NCBI GenBank assembly: GCA_900770195.1
Contig: CAAGJI010000065.1
Location: 1-64,000, forward strand
Length of the DNA: 64,000 nucleotides
Direction: 5' to 3'
Source: Oscillospiraceae bacterium
GTDB taxonomy: Bacteria > Bacillota > Clostridia > Oscillospirales > Ruminococcaceae
Shown here: in pieces, positions 1 to 7,512 of the stretch
Position numbering within the stretch: the stretch's first letter is position 1
Layout of the letters: every line of letters starts with the position of its first letter
Notes under the pieces: model-generated
Databases searched by the model: none
Told to the model about the DNA's origin: nothing
Seen by the model: only the letters and a program-made list of their open reading frames with translations
Program-made: the position numbers and the translations under genes

Positions 1-100
1 GGTCAACTATAATATTTTTACCTGTTTCGTGATATTCATCTGTTTTTATTTTTGTACAATATTTTGTACTATCAACAAATATCTCATTGAAAGATAACAT
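1..100 (-). CDS. Possible type I restriction specificity subunit (HsdS), N-terminal fragment
   Basis: On the minus strand an open frame runs from an ATG at 100 to the window edge (33 codons, no stop). It is preceded by an AGGGA Shine-Dalgarno-like sequence 6 nt upstream. The visible residues, including KYCTKIKTDEYHETG, resemble the first target-recognition domain of HsdS subunits, where a 'K-I-x-x-x-E/D-Y-x-x-x-G' pattern is common near the N terminus. HsdS gives type I restriction-modification complexes their DNA sequence specificity. Only 33 residues are visible, so the family call is inference; any protein with a similar start is possible. Confidence 0.4.
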   Translation of the reverse strand, partial: MLSFNEIFVDSTKYCTKIKTDEYHETGKNIIVD

Positions 101-157
101 TCAAATTCCCTACAAACTCAAATTTACCATAAATAAAAAAGATTTGCTTTTCCTTTC

Positions 158-190
158 AAAAAATACCTCCCTGATAAAAGGGAGGCTTAT
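158..190 (-). terminator. Intrinsic terminator of the symporter gene
   Basis: CCTCCC (166-171) pairs with GGGAGG (180-185) around an 8-nt loop. On the minus strand the stem is followed by a T-rich tract (TATTTTTTG). It lies 60-90 nt past the stop of the symporter gene and is embedded in a copy of the dispersed intergenic repeat. Confidence 0.6.
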
Positions 191-250
191 AAATCCGTCA
201 GCAAAGCTGAAACCTTAATTTCTCATTCCTAACTCCTCATTCCTCATTAT
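180..250. repeat. Dispersed composite intergenic repeat, partial copy
   Basis: Contains the hairpin module GTCAGCAAAGCTGA followed by alternating 'TTCCTCA / TTCCTAA / CTCCTCA' words (221-249). The same modules occur at 11747, 29200, 30403, 32249, 36424, 41230, 45759, 51942 and 60727. This copy abuts the stop codon of the symporter gene. Confidence 0.7.
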
Positions 251-1785
251 CAATTCATAGCCTTAACTTTTTCAAATTCGTCAGTAATTTCCTTTTCAGG
301 AACTTTTGTAGCAAGAGAAACAACGATTATGAAAAGAAGTGCAACTATGAAAGCCGGAAGAAGTTCATAAATATCCCATGCACCGCCAAGAGGTCTTACA
401 AAGAATTTCCAGATGAAAATTGTTAATCCGCCTGCAAGAAGTCCTGCAATTGCACCATATTTGTTTGAACGTTTCCAGAAAAGGGAAGTAAGCATAAGCG
501 GACCAAAAGTCGCACCAAAACCTGCCCATGCAAAAGAAACTATCTGAAAAACAGAGTTATTCGGATTCCATGCAATAACAATTGAAATTGCTGAAATAAC
601 AAGAAGAACTGTTCTTGCAACAAGCATAGAAGCCTTTTCAGAAAGATTTATTTTAAATACATCTTTAAGAATATCTTCTGACATACTCGAAGATGCAACA
701 AGAAGCTGTGAATCGGAAGTTGACATTGTACAAGCAAGGATACCTGCAAAAATAAGACCTGCAAAAAGTGCTGCAACAATGCCATGCTGACTTAAAAGTT
801 CAGCCATTTTAACTATAATAGTTTCAGAATCGGAAGAAGTTGAAAGATTTTTAATTATTCCTGAAGCTGAAAGAGTTCTGCCTGTCATACCAATAAGAAT
901 TGCAACAGCCATAGAAATAACAACCCATACAGAAGCAATTCGTCTTGAAAGTTTAATTTTAGATTCGCTTTCAGTAGCCATAAATCTTAAAAGAATATGT
1001 GGCATACCAAAGTAACCAAGACCCCATGCAACTGTTGAAATAATGCTTAAAAATCCATAAGGACTTGAAGTATTTGTGTCATTATGGTGTGCAGTGAAAA
1101 GTGAAAAATATCCGCTAAGCGATTCGGCATTATCAATAACATTTCCAATTCCGCCTGCTGTATATACACCGAAAACAATCATAATAAGAAGTGCAACAGT
1201 CATAATAATACTCTGTATAAAGTCTGTTGTACTTGCTGCAAGGAATCCACCTATACTTGTGTAGGCAATAATAACCAATGCACTTATAATCATTGCAATG
1301 TGATAATTCATTCCAAAAAGTGACTGGAAGAGTTTACCGCAGGCAGCAAATCCTGAAGCTGTATAAGGTACAAAGAAAATAAGTATTATAGCGGCCGAAA
1401 TAAGACTTATAATATGCTTTTTATCACCATATCTGTTTGAAAAAAATTCAGGAATGGTAATGGATTTATTGACTGATGAATATATTCTAAGTCTTTTTGC
1501 AACGATAAGCCAGTTAAGATATGTACCAACTGCAAGACCTATAACAGTCCAGCCGACTTCTGCCATACCTGAAAGATAGGCAAGTCCCGGAAGTCCCATA
1601 AGCAGGTAACTGCTCATATCAGATGCTTCCGCACTCATCGCCGTAACAAAAGGACCAAGTTTTCTTCCTCCGAGATAAAAATCTCCAACATTTTTGTTTT
1701 TTTGTGAACAAACTACACCGACAATTATCATAAAAGCAAGATATGCTACAATAGTTATCAGTATACATACAACATTTTGTTTCAT
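250..1785 (-). CDS. putP: Sodium:solute symporter, PutP-like (SSS family)
   Basis: A 511-residue integral membrane protein with about 13 hydrophobic segments, the normal size for sodium/proline symporters. It should couple Na+ influx to uptake of proline or a similar small solute across the cytoplasmic membrane. The N-terminal region contains GGRKLGPFVTAMSAEASDMS, which matches the conserved first segments of the SSS family and its Na+ site. The ATG at 1785 follows a GGAG sequence with 5 nt spacing. The gene has its own promoter (1853-1881) and is divergent from the NSS transporter. Family assignment is strong; proline as substrate is inferred from overall resemblance to PutP, and other SSS substrates cannot be excluded. 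Confidence 0.85.
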   Translation of the reverse strand: MKQNVVCILITIVAYLAFMIIVGVVCSQKNKNVGDFYLGGRKLGPFVTAMSAEASDMSSYLLMGLPGLAYLSGMAEVGWTVIGLAVGTYLNWLIVAKRLRIYSSVNKSITIPEFFSNRYGDKKHIISLISAAIILIFFVPYTASGFAACGKLFQSLFGMNYHIAMIISALVIIAYTSIGGFLAASTTDFIQSIIMTVALLIMIVFGVYTAGGIGNVIDNAESLSGYFSLFTAHHNDTNTSSPYGFLSIISTVAWGLGYFGMPHILLRFMATESESKIKLSRRIASVWVVISMAVAILIGMTGRTLSASGIIKNLSTSSDSETIIVKMAELLSQHGIVAALFAGLIFAGILACTMSTSDSQLLVASSSMSEDILKDVFKINLSEKASMLVARTVLLVISAISIVIAWNPNNSVFQIVSFAWAGFGATFGPLMLTSLFWKRSNKYGAIAGLLAGGLTIFIWKFFVRPLGGAWDIYELLPAFIVALLFIIVVSLATKVPEKEITDEFEKVKAMN

Positions 1786-1852
1786 ATTTTCTCCTTAATT
1801 ATTTTATTTTTGCATATTTTTACACTTTTCAATGCAAAACAACACAAATTAT

Positions 1853-1881
1853 ATTATATCACATTTGCACGCTTTCGTCAA
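1853..1881 (-). promoter_or_regulatory. Sigma70-type promoter of putP
   Basis: Minus strand TTGACG (1876-1881), 17-nt spacer, TATAAT (1853-1858), about 68 nt upstream of the putP start. It is back to back with the promoter of the NSS transporter, making a compact divergent regulatory region. Confidence 0.8.
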
Positions 1882-1917
1882 GTTTCGTTTTTTAAAAAAA
1901 CAATTCACCTCAAAAAG

Positions 1918-1946
1918 TTGACACGCATATAAATTTCTGATATAAT
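1918..1946 (+). promoter_or_regulatory. Consensus sigma70 promoter of the NSS transporter
   Basis: TTGACA (1918-1923), exactly 17 nt, TATAAT (1941-1946). The predicted transcript starts near 1953, giving a 50-nt leader before the ATG at 2003. Confidence 0.85.
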
Positions 1947-2002
1947 ATAAAAAGTAATGTTAAATACTATAAATAAAAAATAAAGTTAAGGAGATTTTTT
2001 TA

Positions 2003-3358
2003 ATGCATACAAAAAATGCTTTGCCAAAAAACAATTTTGGCTCAAAACTCGGTTTCATATTGGCGGCGGCAGGTTCTGCTGTCGGACTTGGAAATATCTG
2101 GAGATTTCCATATCTTGCGGCAAAATACGGCGGCGGTATTTTCCTGCTTGTTTACCTTATTTTTGCTGTTACGTTTGGTTTTGCCCTTATGATAACCGAA
2201 ATATCAATAGGCAGACGTACAGGCAAAAGTGTTATGCACGCATATTCAGATATAAACAAAAAATTCAAGCCTCTTGGATGGCTTGCAGGTGCTATACCTG
2301 TTATTATTCTGCCTTATTATTGCGTTATAGGCGGATGGGTTGTTAAATATCTTGCAGCTTTTGTTTCCGGAAATGGTCAAAATGCCGCAGGTGATGGTTC
2401 ATATTTTACAAATTTTATAGGTCATGCAGGTATGCCTGTTTTGTTTTTTGCAATTTTCATTATTGCAACATCCGTAGTCGTTATGCTTGGAGTTCAAAAA
2501 GGAATTGAAAAAGTAAGCAAATTTATGATGCCTTTGCTTCTTGTTTTAATTGTGGGAATTGCAATTTACACACTTACTCTTCCGGGAGCAATTGACGGTC
2601 TTGTTTACTATGTAAAGCCTGATTTCAGCCAATTTTCAATCAAAACGATTATTGCAGCTGTTGGACAGCTTTTCTATTCAATGTCCCTTGCAATGGGAAT
2701 TATGATAACCTATGGTTCTTATATGCGTAAAGAAGACAACATTGAATCTTCTGTACGTCAAATTGAAATTTTTGATACAATTGTTGCATTTCTTGCAGGT
2801 CTTATTATTGTTCCGTCTGTTTTTGTTTTTTCAGAAGGAGATAAAAGTGCATTGAATGCAGGTCCAAGCCTTATGTTTATCACTTTACCAAATGTTTTCA
2901 AAGAAATGGTAGGAGGTCAGATTGTAGGATCTGTATTTTTCCTTCTTGTTGCACTTGCTGCAGTAACTTCTTCAATTTCGCTTATGGAAACAGTTGTATC
3001 AATGGTTGAAGAACGTTTCGGATTAAAAAGATTTCCTGCCTGCCTTATAGTTACAGTCATTTCTTTTGTTATCGGACTTCTTTCAATTTTCGGCTACAGT
3101 ATTTGGTCTGATTTTACTATTTTCAAAATGCAGATACTCGACTTTTTCGATTACATAAGCAATAATATTATGATGCCTATTGTCGCACTTATGACTTGTA
3201 TTTTAATAGGATTTGTTGCAAAAACTACCTATGTTGAAGAAGAAATTGAACTTAATGAAAAATTCAAATCAAAAAAACTCTATCGCATTATGATAAAATA
3301 TATCTGCCCTGTTTGTATGCTTCTGATTTTGTTCTCTTCACTCTTTCTCACACTTTAA
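2003..3358 (+). CDS. Sodium-dependent transporter, NSS/SNF family
   Basis: A 451-residue LeuT-fold membrane protein with 11-12 hydrophobic segments. The N terminus (about residues 14-45) holds the family signature GSAVGLGNIWRFPYL, the unwound TM1 region that binds Na+ and the amino acid substrate. It probably imports an amino acid with Na+. The length fits bacterial MhsT/LeuT-like members. The ATG at 2003 follows AAGGAG with about 10 nt spacing and lies under a perfect promoter. No downstream terminator hairpin was recognised before the next promoter at 3403. Substrate is not predictable from sequence. Confidence 0.9.
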   Translation: MHTKNALPKNNFGSKLGFILAAAGSAVGLGNIWRFPYLAAKYGGGIFLLVYLIFAVTFGFALMITEISIGRRTGKSVMHAYSDINKKFKPLGWLAGAIPVIILPYYCVIGGWVVKYLAAFVSGNGQNAAGDGSYFTNFIGHAGMPVLFFAIFIIATSVVVMLGVQKGIEKVSKFMMPLLLVLIVGIAIYTLTLPGAIDGLVYYVKPDFSQFSIKTIIAAVGQLFYSMSLAMGIMITYGSYMRKEDNIESSVRQIEIFDTIVAFLAGLIIVPSVFVFSEGDKSALNAGPSLMFITLPNVFKEMVGGQIVGSVFFLLVALAAVTSSISLMETVVSMVEERFGLKRFPACLIVTVISFVIGLLSIFGYSIWSDFTIFKMQILDFFDYISNNIMMPIVALMTCILIGFVAKTTYVEEEIELNEKFKSKKLYRIMIKYICPVCMLLILFSSLFLTL

Positions 3359-3402
3359 GCATAGATTTTCAAATTTAATTATATAAATTTCTCAAAAAAG
3401 CA

Positions 3403-3431
3403 TTGACAAACAGCATTTAAAATGATATAAT
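3403..3431 (+). promoter_or_regulatory. Consensus sigma70 promoter of the [2Fe-2S] protein
   Basis: TTGACA (3403-3408), 17 nt, TATAAT (3426-3431). It places transcription start near 3438 and shows that the coding region begins at the ATG at 3481 rather than at an upstream in-frame codon. Confidence 0.85.
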
Positions 3432-3480
3432 ATACACAATCCATTTGATATGGATAATCTTTAGAAAACGGGTGATTATA

Positions 3481-3687
3481 ATGACACATAAAGATGCAAA
3501 TCCTGAAATCTGTCATTGCATGAAAGTTACATACAGAGATGTTGAAGATGCAATAAATTCATCTGAAAAACTTACAGATGTTACAGAAGAATTTAAGGAA
3601 GTACAGGAAAAAACACAGTGTACAACAGGTTGTGGCGGTTGCTACAATGATATTCTTGTTGCAATTTCAGAAATTATGAACGGCTGA
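3481..3687 (+). CDS. BFD-like [2Fe-2S]-binding protein
   Basis: A 68-residue cytoplasmic protein with the Cys pattern CHC near residue 11 and CTTGCGGC near residue 50, the four-Cys arrangement of BFD-like domains (bacterioferritin-associated ferredoxin, NifU middle domain, nitrite reductase). Such domains bind a [2Fe-2S] cluster and pass electrons or cluster to a partner. I chose the ATG at 3481 because GGGTGA lies just upstream and the start at 3445 is inside the 5' leader. It has its own promoter and terminator, so it is a monocistronic gene; no bacterioferritin or partner oxidoreductase is adjacent. Confidence 0.8.
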   Translation: MTHKDANPEICHCMKVTYRDVEDAINSSEKLTDVTEEFKEVQEKTQCTTGCGGCYNDILVAISEIMNG

Positions 3688-3700
3688 TTTAAAAAGCGAT

Positions 3701-3745
3701 AAAAGCATATACCGCCTTATTACAGGTGGTATATGCTTTTTTATT
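3701..3745 (+). terminator. Intrinsic terminator after the [2Fe-2S] protein
   Basis: A 16-bp stem between 3701-3716 and 3725-3740 with an 8-nt loop, followed by TTTTATTTTT. Confidence 0.85.
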
Positions 3746-3774
3746 TTTAATCAAAAATTACAATATTAAAAAAT

Positions 3775-3811
3775 AAAAAAGTCCCCCCAAAAAGGAGGAC
3801 TTTTTTTTTTA
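3775..3811 (-). terminator. Terminator of the GH9 gene
   Basis: AAAGTCC at the left arm pairs with GGACTTT at the right arm, with T/A runs on both sides, so it could act in both directions. It lies immediately past the stop codon of the GH9 endoglucanase on the minus strand. Confidence 0.75.
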
Positions 3812-3819
3812 TAACTGCC

Positions 3820-6276
3820 TTATGATTCTGAAATTATAGGCAAATCTGATTCTGCATAAGTGCCAACGATAACTTTAAGAATTGTAAGTGTATCATTTGC
3901 ATCTAATTTATCATTTTTTAAACAATCAGAATTTGCTTTGCTTTCATCTGATAAAACAGCACTGTTTACAAGATATTTATTAAGAAGAACCGCATCTGAA
4001 ATTGTTATACTGCCATCGAGATTTACATCGCCCCACTTTGTTACTTTCGTCTGTGTTTCAGAACTATCAGAGGAAGTAACAGTAGTAGCAGAAGTGGTAT
4101 CAGTAACAGCAGGTTCAGATGAGGGTGTTGTTTCTGTTGGGTCTGTTGCTTTTTCAGTTGTTGGATTTTCTGATGTTTCAGTTGGTTCTGTTGTTTCCTT
4201 TGTAGCTGGTTCTGTAGGCTTTGGAGTTGTTCCATCAGGTTCTGTACCCCAAATAAGAGTATCACCATCATACATTGTTATCTTGTCTGTAACAACCATA
4301 GCATCTTCGCCGCCCTGTTCAAGACCTTCAAAAGAATAGTCGTTTGATGGGTCCCAGACACCCTGAATATTGTCAGGAATAGAAATTCTGAACTGACATT
4401 CACTTCTGTGTTCTGACTGTCCTGTAGGCATAACAACACTGCCATCTGCAAATGAAAGTTTTACATAATAGATATTATCCTTATACTGAATAGGATCCGA
4501 AATAGAAATTTTTCCTTCATCTCCTGAATGCTGGTCATAACCTATTTTAACTGTTACGTCATTGATTGAATAACCTGCATCAACAAGTTCGCTTATATCA
4601 AAATAATAGTTATATGAGAGGTCTTTGATCGTTCTTGCAGGCCATGCTGTGTGGTTCATTGCAAAAGTTTTTATTTCAGTATAGCTTGAAGCTGCCTGAT
4701 TTATTGAAGCTTTCATAAAGAATTCGTCCCACTGCGGTGTGCCATCGTTTTCAGGTGGAAATTCTGCATCAAGAGAACCGCCATGTTTGCTTACTAACGC
4801 ACATAAAGCACCTGTATAACCTGCGTTATAGTCTATTGCAACTTCTGTATACTGGTAATCGCCGATTTTGTCAGAGAATTTATCATTCTGGTCAGGACCG
4901 CCGACTAATGCACCATAAAGAGTATGTGCATGCATTTTTGCATCTTCGCCCTCTGTCTGACCGATATTGCTCCACTTATCATTCCATGCACCGCTTGATG
5001 TTCTGTGGTGCCATGCCTGTGTGTAGCCTTCGCCAAAACCTACAACAAAACTTCTCTTTGATGAGTTATCGCCAAAACAATAATTCATTATGTTATCTGC
5101 AAATTTTGTATATTTTTCAACGTCTGCTGAGTCGTCTTTGAAAAGTGTATCACACGCAATATATGCTGCGAAAGCTGTTGTTGTTGCGTGACGGAGTGAA
5201 CCCCACTGGAAAAGCCAAGGAAGTCCGTCAGGTGTGTATGTTATCTGCTTTCCGCCATAACCTGTTGTCCAGTATTCAAGGTGTTTTCTGAACTGATTTT
5301 TCCAGGTTTCATCACCTGTGTTTATAGCATAAAGAAGAGTTCCTGCCTGCTGCATATCGTCCCAGCAGATGCCCCATGTATACTTTAAATCTGATGACTG
5401 TTCTTCTTTTCCAAGATTTGGAATATAATCTGATTTGCAAAGGTCAAGATATTTCTGTTCACTTGTTGCCATATATAGGAAGTTAGCCGCTGTAAAGAGG
5501 TCATCATAGAATGTTGAAATTTTATAATATGATGTTTCTTCAGGGTCATTTCCTATTTCACGTTCAGCATCTGCACGGCTGAAAAGGTCTGTTGCGTGTT
5601 CAAGATAAGTTTTTGCCTTGTCAGGATTTGTATCCTTTAAAAGCATATAACCAATTGAAAGGGCTGCTGCCATCTGTGCTTCAATACAGCTGTCTTTGCA
5701 AGTATAGTATGGACGAGGGTCTGTACCGCCTTTAAGCACATATTTTTTCATATAAACTTCCGCACTGCCCCACCATACGTGGTCAAATGCACCATCGCCT
5801 ATCATATAAACAATTTCATCGCCAAGGTCGCAGCCAACGAGGTAATCAAGCCCCCACTGAAGATTGTTCATATATTCATCATATTCGCCAAGTTTCTTTA
5901 CGCCGTCGCCGTACTGGAGAAGTCCCCAGCCAAGCATTATTGAAGAATAGGCATTTGTAAGGGTAAATTTCAGGTGGTCGCCTGCATCGTACCAGCCACC
6001 CTTAACATAGTCATTAACCATTGAATCTGAACGCCATACGACTTCATTCCAGTCAGGAAGTTTACCTGACTGCTGCACTTCATAAAAGTACATTGATTTC
6101 TGCAAAGCAGAACCATAGTTATAAGAACCATCTGCATTGACATCTTTGTCTGTCTTTGCAGGAGCTGCCGCAGTTGCCTGCTGTGAAGTATTTCCAATTA
6201 CCGCTGAAACACTCCCTGCCACACCTGTAAGTGTGATTGCAGCAGCTGTAAGTAACGCTGTTAATTTTGTTTTCAT
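3820..6276 (-). CDS. Secreted GH9 endoglucanase with CBM3-like domain and type I dockerin
   Basis: Cellulase of glycoside hydrolase family 9, hydrolysing beta-1,4-glucan outside the cell. Numbering from an upstream ATG at 6285: signal peptide about 1-28; catalytic domain about 55-505 with the nucleophilic-water Asp motif DAGDH (100-104), AWHHRTSSGAW, and the proton-donor motif TEVAIDYNAG (Glu481); CBM3c-like module about 517-677; Thr/Pro/Glu-rich linker about 680-745; dockerin about 750-815. The first dockerin calcium loop is canonical (DVNLDGSITISD) and the second is degenerate. The dockerin should attach the enzyme to a cohesin scaffold. I prefer the ATG at 6276 because GGAAAGG lies 11 nt upstream, whereas the ATG at 6285 is only 2 nt from it. 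Own promoter at 6327-6355 and own terminator. No scaffoldin or cohesin is in the window. Confidence 0.92.
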   Translation of the reverse strand: MKTKLTALLTAAAITLTGVAGSVSAVIGNTSQQATAAAPAKTDKDVNADGSYNYGSALQKSMYFYEVQQSGKLPDWNEVVWRSDSMVNDYVKGGWYDAGDHLKFTLTNAYSSIMLGWGLLQYGDGVKKLGEYDEYMNNLQWGLDYLVGCDLGDEIVYMIGDGAFDHVWWGSAEVYMKKYVLKGGTDPRPYYTCKDSCIEAQMAAALSIGYMLLKDTNPDKAKTYLEHATDLFSRADAEREIGNDPEETSYYKISTFYDDLFTAANFLYMATSEQKYLDLCKSDYIPNLGKEEQSSDLKYTWGICWDDMQQAGTLLYAINTGDETWKNQFRKHLEYWTTGYGGKQITYTPDGLPWLFQWGSLRHATTTAFAAYIACDTLFKDDSADVEKYTKFADNIMNYCFGDNSSKRSFVVGFGEGYTQAWHHRTSSGAWNDKWSNIGQTEGEDAKMHAHTLYGALVGGPDQNDKFSDKIGDYQYTEVAIDYNAGYTGALCALVSKHGGSLDAEFPPENDGTPQWDEFFMKASINQAASSYTEIKTFAMNHTAWPARTIKDLSYNYYFDISELVDAGYSINDVTVKIGYDQHSGDEGKISISDPIQYKDNIYYVKLSFADGSVVMPTGQSEHRSECQFRISIPDNIQGVWDPSNDYSFEGLEQGGEDAMVVTDKITMYDGDTLIWGTEPDGTTPKPTEPATKETTEPTETSENPTTEKATDPTETTPSSEPAVTDTTSATTVTSSDSSETQTKVTKWGDVNLDGSITISDAVLLNKYLVNSAVLSDESKANSDCLKNDKLDANDTLTILKVIVGTYAESDLPIISES

Positions 6277-6326
6277 TAAAAACATATCCTTTCCATAATT
6301 TTTTAAACCAACAGTTCAATACTTAA

Positions 6327-6355
6327 ATTATAGCATATTGTTTGAAAAAAGTCAA
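6327..6355 (-). promoter_or_regulatory. Sigma70 promoter of the GH9 endoglucanase
   Basis: Minus strand TTGACT (6350-6355), 17-nt spacer, TATAAT (6327-6332), about 50 nt upstream of the GH9 start. Confidence 0.8.
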
Positions 6356-6385
6356 TAATTGATGAAAAGATTTTAGTCAGCTTTA

Positions 6386-7501
6386 TTATTTTTCATATTT
6401 ATACAGATATTCAAGTTCTTTTTTTGTTTTTTTTCTTGTCAGACTCTTTGCAATGCGATATATCCATACTGCGGGAATTAAAATTTTAAATCTATAAACA
6501 TCAGGATAATATTTTTTATAAAATTCCATAGGAGGAAAAATTCTGTTTAAAACGTATTTGAATTTTGAACTGCTTTTGTTTTCTTTTTGAAAATCTTCAA
6601 TTTTTTTATTTACAGCGTTTTCCAATGTTCCATATGTACCTGAAAAAATATACCTTTCAAACATCTTTTTTTCATCTTCTGAAAAATTTTCCGAATTTTC
6701 GCCAAAAACTTTAAATGAAAGTTCTCTGTTTTGCTTTTCAAAATCAGATATTCCAAGTTTCTGGCATTCTTTTTCAATATATTCAAAATTCAAAACATCG
6801 TTTTTTTTCTTTAAAAAAACGTAACTGTCCAAAAGTGAACGTATACCAGTACCGCCGTTTGAATAGTGTTTATATTCGTGAACTATCATATAAATATAAA
6901 AATCTTCGTCTGAAAAATGGTATCCAAAACTGTTATTACTGTCTTTTTCAAGTTTTGTTTTTATATTTTCATAATATTTTTTCCATTTGGTATCATGTGA
7001 ATCTCCAAAAAGAGATGTATGCATTTCAAAATTCAAAACAGGAGGCTTTTCATAGACATCATGGTTCCCTTTTTTATATTTTACTGTTTTATATCCATTA
7101 TTTTCAAAATATTTTTTTATTTCTGCCTGATAGTCAGCATCAAATAAAATATCATTGTCTGCCATCTGTCTCATACTGAAATCAGGATAATATTCTTTTA
7201 AAATGCACCCTTTCAGCGGCATATACCAAATTTTTTTCTCTTCACAAAATGAAAAAAGTTTTTTTCTTTCTATATCAAACAAAAGATTTTTTCTTGTTGC
7301 TTTTCCCTTTGATATATAAAATTTTTCGTCTTTTATAGCTGCTTTTTCAAGTGCATAATCTGTTATTGATGTTAATGTATGATAATTTGCAACAGCATAT
7401 ATTTTTTCCAAATCCATTTTTTCAACCCTGTTTTTTTCGGGAATTTTATTATCAGCAGCACAACTGCACAAATATATCATATCATAAAAATATTGTTTCA
7501 T
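6386..7501 (-). CDS. Nucleotidyltransferase-like protein (NTP_transf_5 type)
   Basis: A 371-residue cytoplasmic protein. The region around residues 85-165 (PLKGCILKEYYPDFSMRQMA, D-N-D-I-L-F, later FEMHTSLFG) matches the uncharacterised nucleotidyltransferase family PF14907, whose members have a conserved 'LKG...R...D.D.L' core and often sit near capsule or surface-polysaccharide genes. The D-x-D/N acidic pair is consistent with a polymerase-beta fold. It starts 11 nt after the stop of the secreted GLUG-repeat protein on the same strand, so the two are probably co-transcribed. The substrate is unknown; a role in modifying a surface polymer is only suggested by the neighbour. Confidence 0.65.
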   Translation of the reverse strand: MKQYFYDMIYLCSCAADNKIPEKNRVEKMDLEKIYAVANYHTLTSITDYALEKAAIKDEKFYISKGKATRKNLLFDIERKKLFSFCEEKKIWYMPLKGCILKEYYPDFSMRQMADNDILFDADYQAEIKKYFENNGYKTVKYKKGNHDVYEKPPVLNFEMHTSLFGDSHDTKWKKYYENIKTKLEKDSNNSFGYHFSDEDFYIYMIVHEYKHYSNGGTGIRSLLDSYVFLKKKNDVLNFEYIEKECQKLGISDFEKQNRELSFKVFGENSENFSEDEKKMFERYIFSGTYGTLENAVNKKIEDFQKENKSSSKFKYVLNRIFPPMEFYKKYYPDVYRFKILIPAVWIYRIAKSLTRKKTKKELEYLYKYEK

Positions 7502-7512
7502 TTTTATCCTTT

